Positions 12,346-27,800 are shown, counted from the first letter of the stretch. The stretch: DNA of 64,000 bases from Drosophila miranda (GCF_003369915.1 NC_046677.1:6944001-7008000), one strand, 5' to 3'. A program made the numbers and translations. Notes: generated by a model not told the origin, from the letters alone.

Positions 12346-15300
12346 TTTCTTTTAAATCAAAATGTGAAATATACGATTACTACACTTTGTATGTTTTTTT
12401 CGCAATATCAAACAATTCAAATTATATCTCTCTATTATATAAAAAGGTTTTGGGTCGTTGTGGTACTGACATTTTACTTAGGGGGCTGAGGGCTTGCCCT
12501 CAAGTGTATTTATAATCTTATATGTATATGTATTTGATCTTAGATCATCATCTAAATGCAAAAAGTCAGATTGCGAGCAAGCCTATTGTTTATAACAAAA
12601 CATACTTATAATAAATATTAGGCTTCATTGCGAATCGTTCGATTTGCAGAGTAGGACTTACAATCGAAACATTATTTATCCCAATCGATGTACTAAATAC
12701 TCGTACATTATCACTAGTTAGATATCGCAAAAAAAAACTAATATAAATGTGGCAGAGCGTCTAATCTTTAATACAGATATGAAACCATGCACTATTTTCA
12801 ATAGACTCCTACTAATGATACAAGATCGAATACTGGTCAGGGTCAGCGAATCTCTTGTTCCAACCTTGCAACATGATTAATGATTAAAAATGTGTCTCCG
12901 TCTTTGTACTAACCGTAGAATGAATCTGATGTAGCTGAGAGTTTATGGGCTACAATTTATGAGTGCATGCATAGCAATCCAGCAGTCCAGCAATCCAACT
13001 TGAAACTGTTTAACTTATTTTACCCTCCCCAGCGTTCCAAAGCAATTTTCGTTCTCATCTGTTTAGCGCTTAATAAACTCGTCGCTGATTTAATAATATT
13101 AAGATCAACGCCATAAAATGCTTGCGTTAATGTTGTTCAGTTAAAATTTTTATGCTTGCACCATAAGACCCAAGTGGCAAACGGGCACAACGACTGCTGC
13201 TGCCGGCTCCTGCCAACGTTAACGAGTGGCGGCGGAGAGAGAGAAGGAGTAGAGTTTTTCCAGCTTCAACCCACTTTGGGCATGCCGGAGAGAGAGGGCG
13301 CAACAGTCGGGCGGCTGACATCTGTTGTTTGCAACATAATAATCATTATAATTTATTTTAAAACGCAATTTACGCGGCAACGAGTTGGGTCGAGTTCAGT
13401 TCACTTGAGCTGATGCTCTGCATGCTAAGCGCGGAAAAACTGACTGAATGATCTGAACGCAAATGAATGGAGTCCTGGGCGCGCGCGTTTATGCTCCAAA
13501 GCGAGTTAATTAGCGCTGATTTTGTCTTCGTTTGTGCACAAACTGTTGAGCAAATAGCGTTCTGCGTGCTGGGTGCTGGGTGCGTCGCTCCCTCATTATT
13601 GGCCACACAGGTCACGTAACTTGGCTCAAATAAAAATCGACACCGAAACGGTTTTGTGATACAACGTATCGTATCCACTATAACAAATGCGTCGCCCCAG
13701 CGGCAGTTGCTCATTTACAATCTGCTCTGTAGCTGTGCCCGGTCCCAGTCCTTTGCCACTGCCTTTGACCATTTCCAGTAGATGGTGCAGAATGCCTGAA
13801 ATGTTCGAACAGGCAAATCAAAGCCTGTGGAACGCCACAGCCACAAATTCTGTGCCTACTCTGAGGATGCCCAAGCAGATCAGGTTCTCAATTGGAGGTC
13901 TCACAGGAAGCTCTTTTATATTTCTCATTGTAAGAGTTTTGGCCGATAGTTTCCGAGTAGCGGGTATCCCTTAGTCGGAATAGCGACGTGAGTACGTGAG
14001 TGAAACGTTCTTACTTGTTCCAGTTTGTTTTGTTGCTTACAAAACCGAAAAAGGTAAATAACAGGAAACATTTTACACTAATTAGCGACGCACGCAAATG
14101 GGCGGCTTTTGGAGTGGTGTGGAATGGCGGGTTAGCGCACGATGGTTGGGTGTCTCCCTGGGGGGGAGGCCAAGGGCTGTGTAAGTGGCGACGATTTCGT
14201 TTGGCTGCTTGGCTCGGGCATAAAATTCACTGCCAGAAGCCTAATTATGTTGTACTGCGAGCTGTTGTCGTTCCCTGTTCACAAAATCTTCTTTAAACCA
14301 ATGGTAATGGGTTAAAAGACGTAGAAGGAGGAGGAAAGTGGCTTTATTCGCATTAATTAGGCCGGCACTTGTACTAGAGCCCATCCCATGATGCTACAAG
14401 TGACTCTTCAATTTTTGGTCAAAAGCTTGTCTAATATTTTATTTATTTTTGTCATTACTTCTTTGATACTTGAACTAAAAATTATATTTTTAATTTTCAT
14501 ACGATTTTCTTGTGATAATAGGAATATGTTTTGTATTCAATATATTGCAATAAACCAAAAAAAAACGCAATTAAAAAATAATAAATTATTCGTTAATTAG
14601 AAGTCCAACATCCTAAAGCACTTCAAAGCACCCATTTCTCGGGAACATTTACGGGCGAAACCCCAAAGGAAAACGAAGAAATGCGGCATTTATATTTTAT
14701 TCGGGTCAGAATCAGATCAAAGCCCACAACCAGAGCGTGGCCACAGTCCATGGATTTTGTTGTTCGTTATGTTCTTTTGTTGTTGCTGCTGCCGCCTAAA
14801 AGCGAAGTTTCAACCAGGCTAAATCGGCCACAATTCGCTGGTCGCTTTGCCATTGATTTTTGCCGTCAGTTGACTGGACGAGTGCGTTGACTGGACTATT
14901 TTCATTCTGCTCGTTTGCCATAATTAACGAATAAATCGTTTTATACAACAAAATGCAATATATGCACGGTTCAGAGGAGTGACTGGAGATGGAGATTGGT
15001 AATGAAATCGTTTTTTCCCCTGTCGTCTGTCAATTTAATTACAATTTATTTGGCATTTCACTCGTACGTATACTGGACGAGTGGCAGAGCCACCATTTCG
15101 CATGTTGTGCGGTACCCGGCTTTGGCACTTTGTTTTATTTATTTTAAACATATTTTGTTTGTGGCAATCATTTATGGTGCATCCAGCCCGGCCACCTCTA
15201 CCGGTTTGATTTGTGTCGCGGTTTCACGATTGGTTTATCCGATTTGCATGCGTGGGCGCAATAGATTTAATTTTCATCGGCGATAAAATAAATGAAGATA

Positions 15301-18300
15301 TTATTCTAACAGATCCATTTGCTCCCTGTTATCCCACTCATAGATAAATGCAAGTGAGGGCTAGGACTTTTTAATACAGCACATATTTTATCGAAATATT
15401 AAACAATTTAAAATCAAAATACTATCAAATTAAATTTGTGGAAAATATTAATTAATTTAATTTAAATACGAAATATTTGTATTTTTAATAATAAAATATA
15501 TCTAGATCATATATTTTCGTATTAGTGTCATATTTGCAAATTTAAGGGCATCAAAATTAAAACCTGCGTGTTTCTCTGGGTTTATAAGCTAAAGTACTTA
15601 AAATATCAATTTGCTGGTTCTCATAGCAGCTTTAGAAAAATTTTGGGTTCAGGCAACATTTAAATCGAATTTTCACTGTGAATGCTCTAAAGAAGCATTC
15701 GCCATCCATTTCCACATTCCAACACACACACAAGCAGACATACACCCCCACTAAGCCCAAATCGCAGTCGTGCAATTTAACTAAAATAATCCCCATGGCA
15801 TAGTTTCATAGCATAGACCAACAGACTAATTTTGAGTGCTGCTGCTACTGCTCGGCAGGCCTATGAGAGGAGCAGCAGCACAGGCACTGACTCAACACAG
15901 ACATAAACATATTTTACGAGTCCGTATCTCGATCTCCCTCTTTCTCCCTCTCTTACTCCCTGTACGTCCTCTGGCTTGCCCGTCATCGTGCGTCGCTTTG
16001 AGGAACTGTCGCTGTGGAGCCGGAAAAAAAGAGGGACTAAAAGTTTATTGCCACACGACCTCGAAAAACTGTAAAACTGCTGCTGTCATTTCAAATTTAT
16101 GTGACTTTTGTGACCAACTGTACACACACACACCCACACACACATGAGCCCAGGCAACGTCCTACTGCAATTTCTTTCGCCAGCCATCTTTATGATATGG
16201 CGATGGTGCAAATAGTTTGCTAATTTTTCCTTTTCGGAAATTAGAGCATAAACTTTTGCTGTTGGCGCTCTTAAAACTCGGTACAGTCTCCCCCACTGCC
16301 ACACTCCCCAAAGCATCCAGCACGCACATGCATATGCCAGACCAAAAACCAACACGCTTAACACTTTGGCATAAGAATCGCAGCTGCAGCTGCAGCTGCA
16401 ACACCAACAACAGCATACGAAAAGCAAAAGCAATTTATTTGCTTTTCGTTAAAAGTTTTGGTTTTTTTGGTTTGGTTTATTATTAACACCACACGCATAT
16501 AGCGCCAGAGAGATAAGTTCGGAGAAAGAGTACGGAAAGAGAGTGGGTGTGGGTGTGGGTGGAGTGCGGGTTCGAGGGAATTTCAATGGAGAAAAGTTTT
16601 ACTCTTTGGGGGTTATTGTTGTTGCACTTTGGCTCCATCTCAAAGTAAAAGTTATGAGTTCCCAAGCAAAGTTTCCACCACTTGCAGTTCGGGTTGTTGT
16701 TCCTGTTCCCATTCCTGTTTTTGGCTTGTTTTTGTTGTTACTTTTTGCTATGCACTTGCCAGGAAGCTTTAATTACAGTTCAGCTTAAAACCATATGCAA
16801 AACTTGTTTAATTGTTATCAATGTCAGGCTGTGGCCCCAAACTTGCTAAGCTTGCTAAGAGTGTGCTTACATGATCGCCCCAACATGGAGTGCCTTCAAA
16901 AGTTTTTACGAATTTCACCTCAAACGCGTGCATGTATCAGCACGTCAATTGACAGTTCAATTTGTTAAATTAACTTTACCAACCGCAGCATAATCATCAG
17001 GACACTTCAACAACAATAATCAAGCGGATATGGATTTTTTCTTTCATTTATTCTCACATGTCAATCAACGAATTTAAATTACAAATTTGCATAAAATAAG
17101 TTCCGCCACTTAAAACGGGTTTTCACATATTTTTAACACATATTAAAGACTTCCATATTCCGAAAGCTTGAAGCGAAAAGCCATAGTGAAAGTAAACAAG
17201 AAATTTAAAAATAAAAGTACACGAGCATACATACGACCATCAGATTAAAACTTAAATTACCAATAAAAACAAAAAACTAAAAAAATAAAAATAATACAGA
17301 AAGACAATAAGAAAAAAATAATAATAATTATAATACTAGCAATATATTAACAAAACTAAAATGTATCATAATTCATATTTTGGATAAATAATTATTTTTT
17401 GGCCCTTGAACTGGGAGAACACAAGCATGATAATTTATTGAAAGATGCCTCAAATCTTAGCCCGAAAATAAAACACACTCAGAAAAAGAAAGATAATCAT
17501 TGATCTTAAAGAGAGTCCTAATTAAAAAGAAATACTACGAATTTTTGATAGTTTCAAATAGTTTTTTGATGGCACGGACTCTGCATAACATTTGGTAATT
17601 TCATAAAATTTCCACCACTTCCACAAATTGCGCACTCGACCATTCAATATTCTCCGGCCTGAATGAATTTTCATATTTCGATAGCCACGAGTACTGATCG
17701 ACCCATGTGGAGTGTTGCCTTTTTTGGCCTTCATCTGTCGAGTGTGGCAAACAACACAATAAATTTGGAATGCCCATTTTTATATTTGCACACCGCGGAC
17801 ACACAGCGAATCCAGCGGGACTGGGAGTGGATATTGCGTATACGACTTCTGCATGCGAAATTGACGAGATGCATTGACGGGAAATTGGCATTTGCGTTAC
17901 TTTATTATTTGGCCGTCACCATTGCAGGGCTGGTTTTTTGTTGTTATTGACCTGACCGAAGTGGCTGGAATTTGCATGCGTCGCTTTCATTTCCCGCCTC
18001 GGACGCGCAAAGAGCAAAATAAATTAAAAACTTGACCAACTCAATCAAAATGTTGGGTAAGCCGAAATACCGACAGCATCAGCAAGTGCCACAGCTGCCA
18101 CACAGCCACACAGCAGCTGTGAGAACTGGCATTGGAAAGATAATCATTATAAGGAGTAAGTGGATTCGCCTGTTACTGCGTTTGTGTGTGTGTGTGCAAC
18201 AGTTTGTGGCCAGATTTGGAGTAGGTTCTGGAAGCGATCAAAAGCAGTTCGGAAAGCACAACAAACTTTGGCACACTTTAAACTTTAAACACACTCAATT

Positions 18301-21300
18301 AGATAAAATAAAATGTTTAGCTAACTTCTATTTCCGCCCGCCCTGCTCCCTTTTGGATGGGGATGTGGATCACGGACACAGCTTGACCCAACGGTCCAAC
18401 TTTTTGACTAGCTGAAAAATGTTTGGCCAGCAACAGAACAGAAAAAATTTTGGAAAAAAAGAAAACACAAAAGTTTTTTTTACAACTTTTGGCAATTATC
18501 TCGTGAGCCAAGCATGCCCATAAGCATATACCATATAGACCCATGGCCTATAGCGCTGCCTCCTGTCCCATGACTTTTTTATAGGAAAGTGCACATGGTT
18601 GGAGTCCTGCTCGTACAGTCTGAAAACAAAGAATTGGCCCGACAGCTGCTGTTGAAGCCAACTGTTTTACTATTTTTTGTATGGAAATCACGCCGTACTT
18701 TCCAAAATATTTTTCAAAAAACAATCGCACACTTTCGAGGGCCAATAATGTGTTGGCTTTAATCCTTTAAGTGCTCTTCAGATGACAGCCGGACAATGTT
18801 TTTTTTATCTTAAAGTTTTAAAAATTTGAATTAAAGGCTTTTAAAGTTGAGTTTATATTATTTCAGGACTATAAAATTAATTAAAAGTGTTAAATTTCTT
18901 TGAAATCACAGTGACAGCTCCATTTTTAAGCTATTTCAAGATTCGTCAGCACGTGTCAAAGGTGAGCAATATTAGTTCCAGCCCTTCGTCCCAGATATTA
19001 AGAGTAAAGAACCGTTACGTCTTTCTCTTTTTCATTGGAAACTTCCAGTGAGAGGCAAAGAGAGGAATGTGGCATTCATTTTCGAACATACCCGTAAACA
19101 ACAGGCAGCCCCGCACGTCTTGTCACGTAAAAAGGCAAAGCATGACCGAAAGGCAAAATAAAAGGGCCCAAAGCGCATACAGAGCAACAAACAGGGTAAA
19201 TGGGGTAAAGGACCAGGCAGACAGGCAGGCAGGAAGGCAGGCGGTCGGGCAGTCAGCGATAGTAGCGAAAATGTCGCCAAACAAAGCAAAGGGGAAGCGA
19301 AAAACACGTTTTAAAATAGGTCACCACGGCGTATGCTTAATGTCTTTGCCACCGACTTTAATGAGCCCGACCTAAGAACGGCAACGAGAGCGACAGACAA
19401 AACAGAATAAAAAGCGAAAAGAGCAGCCAGATTCTAATCAAAGAAAGTAAGTGTCTGGGAGCCATCAAAAGAGAAAATACATAAGATGCTGCATACTTCT
19501 CGGCGCATTTCCTCGAGGTTCTTTTTTCGTAACAAGTCTTCTCCTCTGGCTTGCACGGCACGGCTTATGTAGTCAACTTTTGTTATGCCAAAAAGAATAC
19601 AGAAAAAAATAATATATGGGTGAAGAAAAATGCGAAGAGCGGGAAGAAACGTATAAAAACTTGTTGAGATTTATCTTGCCACACGCGAAGAACGCTGCAA
19701 GTTACACACTCAAGCAGCACTCCACCGTGCCACCGTGCCACTGGGCCACCCCAGCGCAGTGTCGTCATCATCTAACTGCATTAGAGCTTCCGTTGCATAC
19801 TTCACGGCGCATATGCCAGTTTATTTATGGCCCTGCCAGCGACTCTCAGCGTAAGCATTTAAGCGCCTTAAAGTATGCAACGCGCACTGCTTTGCGCCGC
19901 AACTTCTTGCCACTTGTTGTGGCATATGTACATATGTTGTTTCTTTTCGCTGCTCTTGTGCGTGGGCTTACATTATGAAAATCTGTGGCAACGACAACAC
20001 TTGACTGACTGAGTAGATACAATAATGTGCCCAAGTGGGAGGCAGTGAGCACATGAGGCTAGCTGCTCAGTCACCAAGTTTACCATGTGGGTCAAAGGCT
20101 CCTCACGAACTACAGCAGTCTTTGGGTTGTAGCCAAACTAAGATACAGTCCATGTAGTCTTTTCAAATGTTTGCAACAATTTCTAGCAAAACAGCAAAAA
20201 ATATTATTATTGAACTATTCCTGCCAATAGTGAAAAATTACTATGAATAATTGAATATGTACTTTGACAAACCTTCAACAGAACTCTATGTATATTGTGA
20301 CGAGCTCTAAGCGTATTTGCGTGTCCACACAAAACGGAGAATGTCATCATATTGCCATCCAATGAATGTACAATTCCTGTGGCAGCTGTCCACAAACAAC
20401 ATGCCACGCGCTGTTGAGAAAAACAATGGCGTACTGCACACAATGTGGACAAAACAATGCACCAACAAAGAGCAAATACAAAACCAAAATCACACAAATA
20501 AATACACAATACCATGAAGAGCACGGTAAACCGAGCGATAAAATATTCGCTAGCATCGAACAGAATTCACGAAACCATGCACTCATCGAAGAGAGATCGC
20601 TGGGATGCTCCGATATACTAGTACTAGTACCTAAAGTGCATCCACCACTCTGGACAATGGTCAGGAAAATGCTTGGTTGGACTTGGTCGGAACAAATGTC
20701 TGAAAGGGTAAAGCCGTTAAGAGGATATCCTGCAAAGATAAAACAAGCCACGTTGGGATTTATGATTTGTTTTTAAAGATTTTTGCACTGTTTTTCTGAA
20801 TAACACTGCAAGATGCTCGCTATATTATATCAGCTACAATTATATATGTGCCTAGTATAGACTTAATTCTTTGAGCACCTTTGGAAGGTCATCCGCAAAG
20901 CTTCGTCGCAGTCTTGTTCTCTTCTACCAACATTCGAAATATGACCCAGATATGCAAAATATTTCGGAGACCGATGGAGGCAACAATGGTAAGGGGGACA
21001 AAAGCATGTGAAAACCCATGGCCAACAACGGGAATGGTCTCAAACAACTGTTGAGTGTAGTGTGTCCTAACTGAGCAGCAAACACCCAGCAATTTGTATT
21101 TGTTAGAATTTAAATAACCGGAAGCGCTTCTTCCCAGCAGCAGCGGATCTGCAACAGATTCAAGACACAAAAAAAGAGGGAAAACCCTGAAACAAAACAA
21201 ATACAAAATGCAAAACGGAAAGCGAAACAGCAACGAATGACACAAAATGCTGTTCCAGTTGGTCCTGTCCCCCCGTGCCATGGCAAATGCGTTGAGGAGA

Positions 21301-24300
21301 GCGAAGCTGAACTATCAATAACACTAAAAAGCTTTTTCAAATATTTTCTACCCGTTGTTTTGTCTGTTTGCTTCGCTCTGTGCATTTGTTAGTTTTTGGT
21401 GCAGCATATTTATTATTTCTTTTTATTTATTACTCCAAATGGTTTCCTATTGCCTCTCTCCTGCTCTCTTCGATATATTTAAAAATGCAATTTTGCTCGT
21501 GTTGAAATGAAAAATATGCTGCATTGCTACACCAGGGAGAGGCGACGACCAGCAGGTTCATGAAATATTTGCCGAGCTGCATAAGTATTTCAATATTTAT
21601 TGATAAATGTATCCGATGTTGTGCAGATTTTGGTGTATTTGGCGAATGTGTTTGCTGAGCAGAGAGACTGACTGGGAGGGCGTGAAAGTCGTTGGGGAAT
21701 TGGCCTGCCCATTGCACCAGGCATCCGATGATGATTTTGAGTGCTTGGGGAAAATATTTAAATATCTAAAACATATGTACTTACCTAAGTCAAAAACAGA
21801 CAGAACAAAATTATAGGGACTTTACAGATATTTTTAAACATAAATAAAAGCCAAAAAGGTAAATGTTTAAGGCTTTTACTCTTCTTCGGAGGTTGGAATT
21901 CACTGAACCAACAGTAGACCACCACCAATAATGCTCTCTATTTTTAACGGCCATGTAAAGCCGATTAAAGAACCGAGAAGAGGCTTTTTTATAAAACTTA
22001 AAGCTTATAATTATTTTTAAATGAAAACGTAATTAGTTTATCCGCTCTCACACGCCGCGCAAAAACCCCACATGCACACGAGTAATTTTAATTAATTTCA
22101 ATAAAATAAAAATACAACAAAATGTTAAACAACCCAGACAAAACGCAAAACCAGAGGAAAAAAGCTGCAAAAACCAAATGTTTCTACAATTTCCATTACG
22201 TAAAAGTTTGGGCCACTAAGTGGCCGCAAACAAAATTTGTGTGTTTGATGCAACGAACAAACTCAAAATTAAATCGCAGCTTGAAAAGCAATTTCAGTTT
22301 TTCCCGAACCACATTTCCCAACTGATGTTGTTCATGAACAAAAAGGGCATCCAATCAAATATATTTGTATGCATTGATGGCTGCTTAAATTCAGTTAATG
22401 CAATATCTTGGCCAACAACCAGACAAACAGCAGGACTCAATTACAGAGCACAGGTCTAGGGCCAGTCAATAATCTAATTGTACAAAGCAAACCGTATTCA
22501 AACCCAATTAGGCCCAGCCATCTGTGCCACGGAGCTCGCCAACCATATCAAGTCGTACGAGTACGAGTGCGAGTGCGTGTCAATATTTAATTCAGCAGAA
22601 GCCAGTACCTTAGTACTCTATCAGTGAAACAATTCCAAATGGATCAGGCTTGCAGTTAATTTTGTCTGAATATATAATATGCTGAATAATATGCTAAATA
22701 AGTGATCTTTACAACATTCGTATTCGTAAAAACGATCTAGTATTATAATTATCGCTGTAATGCTAAAGTTGTAAAAGAAAATACTTTAAAAATATCTCAA
22801 AAATACATATGCTTTTACTTTTCATGAATACCGATTTTATTTAATAACTTATTTACTTTAAGAAATAAAGTAGACGGCTACATAAGCCTGTTCATAAACT
22901 GAATTTGTTTGATATGGAGTTTGGCCACTTTCAGATAGCACTGTGCTACTGACATTTTGTACTTTGCACGAGACAAAAATGAGAGATCACTTCTTAATAT
23001 TTGGAGTTTGCAATATAACTTTTGCATAAATTAAAAATCGCGATTTGGTGACTCTGCGCACTTTCAAAAGATCCACAAAAGTTGATGGATTGAAAAGATA
23101 ATTGTACGAACTTTCACAGGATATTTGAAGTTTTCTAAAATTTGCATTTGTTCTTAATCTTTGCCATTTTAAAACCATTTCTTTTGTTTGTTATGGTCCT
23201 ATTTTTAGACGTTAGTTATCCAGAAATACTACGCCTGTTGTATAAGCCGCACTGCATGTGTACAAGTAAAGGCGCAATTACTAGTAGATGCACATGGCAG
23301 AGCCAGCGCCTTGCTGAAGTACTCCGCACTCGTGCGTATTGATGTCGGGGTCTTTGACAAAAAAATATATTTAGACGCTCCAAAGACTCTGGCAAATTTC
23401 AACCTTGGCCTGGGCAGGACAGTGCTGTCCAGGGAAAAGCCGTCTAAAGTGTTGCAACCAGCCCTTCCATGGATGGGTGTTTATCCGTGTGTATCTGTGA
23501 GCGCTGGTGGGTCCATGTAGGGGTGGACATGTGCCCGACCGTACGCTTTATCTGACCGAGCGGGTCAAGCATCAGTTCATTTTATTGACATAAATGTTTA
23601 TGTTTATTTGTCTGTGTTTAAGCATTAATGTTTATTGTATTGTTGATCCCGCCTGCGCCGTCCGTCCTTGATGCTCTTATTCCTGTATGTATTGCGCAAA
23701 TAAAGCCCAAAAACAACCATCAAACAAATATACAAAAGTCGAGTGTGTTTTACCAGTGTTTGTGCGATACTTCCTCTCATCCCTCACGTTGTTTTTGTGA
23801 GTTCGTGTGCTTGTCGTGTGATTTTTAAATTGATTTAATTAAATGCTTTTGTTGTTGCTATTAAGCGTTGTATAATTATATTAATTCCGGACAGTGTAAA
23901 TAATATATACATATTTACACAAGTAATTATAGTGATGGGATTTTAATTATAATTATTAATTCAACAATTCGTAGTCCTTGTTGCGTTATCTTTGGTTTGC
24001 AACCCTTTCGGACATTTCAAGAATATTCCTTAATATTTTATTTTTGTATATTTTTTGAAGGTTCTTTTATATTTCATTTAAAAATATAATATAAATTCCT
24101 TATTATTAATTTGTATTTTTTTAGTAAGCTAAAAGACTCTAAGGGACAAAGCTTTGACTGATAAAAGCTTGGCAGAGTAGAGAACTTTGAAAAATCAGGG
24201 AAAACTTTGTGTTCTAAAAGCGTATGCCAGCTTTTTCTTAAGCTAATAGGCGCTTTAAAAAGCCTTTTAAGGTATTATACATAAACTAAGAGCAATCAGA

Positions 24301-24590
24301 ACTATTGAGTAAAATGCTTGATATGTAATGCTTTGGAGAACGTACAAGAGACTCCAACCAATATGGCGAAATTGAATAAGACACCACACCAAAGGGAACC
24401 ATTATAACCAAAGGGACTTTGAGCAAGATGTACTCGAATTTGTTGTTCTTCAGTTCATCTACAGAATGGGGATAAAGCTTTTTGGGTTAAGGAAGGATAA
24501 CAATTCCACTGTGAATAGCCGAATAAGCATTTTGACATAATCGAATGAGATTACTACTCGCAGGTATCCCTGGCCCCAGCCCAAGAACTG
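12346..24590. other. Gene-free AT-rich DNA between the fibrinogen cluster and hasp
   Basis: About 12 kb with no reading frame I can support as a gene. The longest open frames (for example 20366-20776 on plus and 20347-20751 on minus) overlap each other antisense and show no domain. CA and GT simple repeats occur at 16122-16144 and 16543-16561, and GGCA-rich repeats at about 19219-19250. Very AT-rich blocks lie at 15360-15560 and 17200-17410. Enhancers or non-coding RNAs could be present but cannot be recognised by eye. Confidence 0.55.
16122..16144. repeat. (AC)n microsatellite, interrupted
   Basis: AC dinucleotide run with one CCC interruption. Confidence 0.85.
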
Positions 24591-24611
24591 TTTATTCGAC
24601 GAACATTTATT
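24591..24611 (-). promoter_or_regulatory. Candidate poly(A) signals of hasp
   Basis: Two AATAAA hexamers on the minus strand (24591-24596 and 24606-24611) lie about 215-235 nt past the hasp stop codon. Either could direct 3' end formation. Confidence 0.5.
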
Positions 24612-24825
24612 AATAGTAAAATGATGGGCCGTTAGACAATTACAATTAAATTTCGAATCGCAAGAATGTCAGTGTATTAGTAAGTTAGTATACGCGTGAG
24701 ACTGTGAGCCTTGAATGTGCATTAGTTAGTACATATGTATTAGTATCACTTTGATTTAACTCATTAACTTACTAAACGGCCGCTCGCTCAGCTGCTAGCT
24801 GCTGCTTCGTTGTGGTATCCTCCAC

Positions 24826-27800
24826 TCAACCCATGGTGTTGGACACATGCTTGTTGGAGCCGACAGTGCCGGGTGGAGGTGCATCGTTGGTGACGCACGT
24901 GGGTATGGCGCTCGACCACTTGCCGTTCTTCATGCACTTGAGGACCTTGGAGCCGCGCAGCTCGAGGCCAGCGTCACAGGTGAAGGTGATGCTCTCGCCG
25001 ATGGCGTAGTAGAACTTGACCGAGGACATGCGGCCGCTGATGACGGTGCCTGGATACGAACAGGCCTGTACGCACTTCGGCAGACCGCCCGACCAGCGGC
25101 CGTTATCCTGACAGGCAATTATTGGCTGACCTTGCATCATGTACTCCGGGTTGCAATTGAACTGGACCACATCGCCGGCACGGTAAGGTGCCGAGCCCTG
25201 GGCGTAACCGTTTTGCGGCGCACCGGGATTATCGCACTGCACCTCAACACATGTGGGGAATGGGGCCGACCATTCGCCCGTCGGGTTACAGATGGCCTCC
25301 GAAGGGCCGCGCAAGCCGTAACCCGACGAGCACGAGAACGCCGCGCGCCCGCCCACCTCCCGCGACAGCACGGAGACGCGCGGCGAGCTCACATTGTTCG
25401 GCAGCGGTATATCTCCGCACTCGACGCTCTCGCAAACCGGCAACGGTGCGCTCCAATTGCCACTCGGCAAGCAAAACAGCTCCGATGCGCCAATCAACGA
25501 GTTGCCATTGGCACAGGACAACAGCACGCGTGTGCTCAGCTTCGTGTCGTTCGTGTTCACGATCAGGCCCCTTCGTATCGGTATCTCCGGGCAGTTGATC
25601 GCCTTGACCACCACCTCGACGGCGTGCTCGTGCCTCGCCGGGGTCATGCACGAGTAGAATCCTGTGTCGTCGTGGCTGGCATCGAAAATGCTCAGCCGAT
25701 ACTCCAGCGATGAGTCCCGGCCCGCATCCGCCTCGGTCACCCAGCCCTCCGTGTAGTTCCTGAAAGAACCAATACAACCATTTTCAGATCCCATCAAGCT
25801 AAATTGCTCAATCCTCGGGATACCCACTTGTGCACGTGACTGACATTCCATTTGGGATTGCCGAAGCGCCGCATCCACAGGCACTCCATGTGCAGCGTGG
25901 TGCCCGGATAGACAATCAGTTTGCCATCGTTGCTCTGGGCAATGGGTCCGTTCTGGTGGCGAAACAGGATAGTGGGTGCCTTTTCCACTGCAATAAAAAG
26001 GATTCAGATGAACTGGCACTCGGCAAATCCGGCAGTTAACCTACTCGCATAGTCGTTCTCCTGGTTCAGGCCTGAGCACACGGGCTTTGTGTTTGTCCAT
26101 TCGGAATGAATGCAAGTGCGCTCGTGGCTCCCAGTCATGGAAAACTTGCCAATATCGACACACCTGCATGAAAAATATAGTGAGGTATAGTGAGTATTCA
26201 ACCAGAAATCGAATTGTATATGTATCACCTGGAGATAATAGTAGCTCCTGGGGGAAAGTCTACAACATCTTCACGGATCTCAAGATCATTGTAAAAGCTG
26301 ACCACATTCGCTTCGTTGTTCTTGAACACGCACGTGCCGTTCTCTGGCAAAAGAATGCATAAATATGGGACTCAGATCAAAGAGGACTGTCTTACCGCAA
26401 TTGTAGGATCGTCCTATCCACAGTCCGTTGTCGCAGATAATGCGCCATGTCTGCCGATCCCCAGCCGCATTTGGTATGCAATTAAAGAAGATCTCTGTGC
26501 CGCTCTCGTACATTCCATCAATATCAACATGAGGATCAGTATTTCTACAAAGATGAGGATAACCTGATGATGGCCTGAGGGTTGGATTGATTCCGATACT
26601 CACTTGTAAACCAGGGCGCCGTCGGTTAGCATAGGCGGACCACACATCTTCAAGTCATCATGGTCATGCTCGTCCGTGTTGTTGTCATGATGGTCGTGAT
26701 CGTTGTCCAGCTCATTGTGCTCCTCCTTGGGATGCGGCGTTGGTGTGGCATGTTCGAGCTCCTCGCGGGACCTACGCATCCCCGACTCGCAGGGTATACT
26801 GGGTGGCGTGAGGACGCCCTTGTGGCATGACATCTCAATGGGATTGGCATTGGTGGAGAGCTCACACCTCACGTTGACTGTGCTCCCATGGCCGATGGTA
26901 AGACCTGCCCGGTAACCGCCCTGTGGGGATTTTATGGAACAGTTATTCGGAAATCAAATGATTGATGGCGCACTCTCACATCATAGATGACACCCGGAAT
27001 GTTGGGCAGTGTGCAGGGCACGGAGGTGCACTCGGAGAATGCGGCGACCGACCAGGAACCATGAGCACAACGCAGCTGAGCCAAACCCTGAAAACACAAG
27101 GAAAATAAATGAGTTGAACCCTCCTCAAATATGGGATAACCCACCTGTATGTTGAAGCCATCTTCGCACTCCAGGGTCACGAACTCATTGGACTGGATCT
27201 CCTCGTAGGTGGACAGCGGCGTCAGAGATGGTTTATCACTCAGCTGTTTCGTGTGCGGCTCCACCTTGTAGTACTGGCCATGCTCCACGGCTGGCACCAG
27301 GCATGGGGCCGACATACATCGCGGGGTCTCGGGCTTCCAGATTCCGCGTATGCAGCGGGCCGTGGCATTCTCCCCCTTAATGTTCAGCTTGAATCCCGCA
27401 TTGCACTCCAGCTGGAGCATGATGCCCACGGAATTTCGTCCCGGCACCTTGCCCGGTCGCACCGTGGTAATGTTGGCAAACGAATCCCAGTCGAGATCCT
27501 CGCAGGGTCCGCGAATACGCTTACCCCCAGCCCCTTTACCAGCCTCGCCCCCGTCACTGGTGTCCACATCGGCATCGGGCAGCGTGGCGGACGGTGGAGG
27601 GGAGCCTGAGCCAATGCTCGTACTCCGCTTTCGACGCCGTCCCACGATCTGGGACTTTAGCTGTTCGATGAAGGAGAGTGTCGTGTTCGGGTGATACCTT
27701 CTTGATGCCGCTCGTGGCGGTGACCCGTTGGCTAGTGGCGCCTCATTGGAGCTATGGTCTATGGACTGGGTGTGGATTCGCGAGCTCTGATTGATGTTGG

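Noticed and set aside
18032-18415. Plus-strand 127-codon frame
   Set aside because: Low-complexity, His/Gln-rich start, no recognisable fold; contains AG|GTAAG-like sites without a consistent partner.
20347-20776. Overlapping antisense open frames of 136 and 134 codons
   Set aside because: Both strands are open over the same bases, with no domain, no splice context and no plausible composition. Taken as chance.
20889-21281. Minus-strand 130-codon frame with hydrophobic stretches
   Set aside because: Hydrophobicity comes from T-rich DNA. No signal peptide layout, no neighbours and no motif.
24847-25713. Plus-strand 288-codon frame opposite hasp
   Set aside because: It is the antisense shadow of the GC-rich last hasp exon, whose CCP cysteine pattern is unmistakable on the minus strand.
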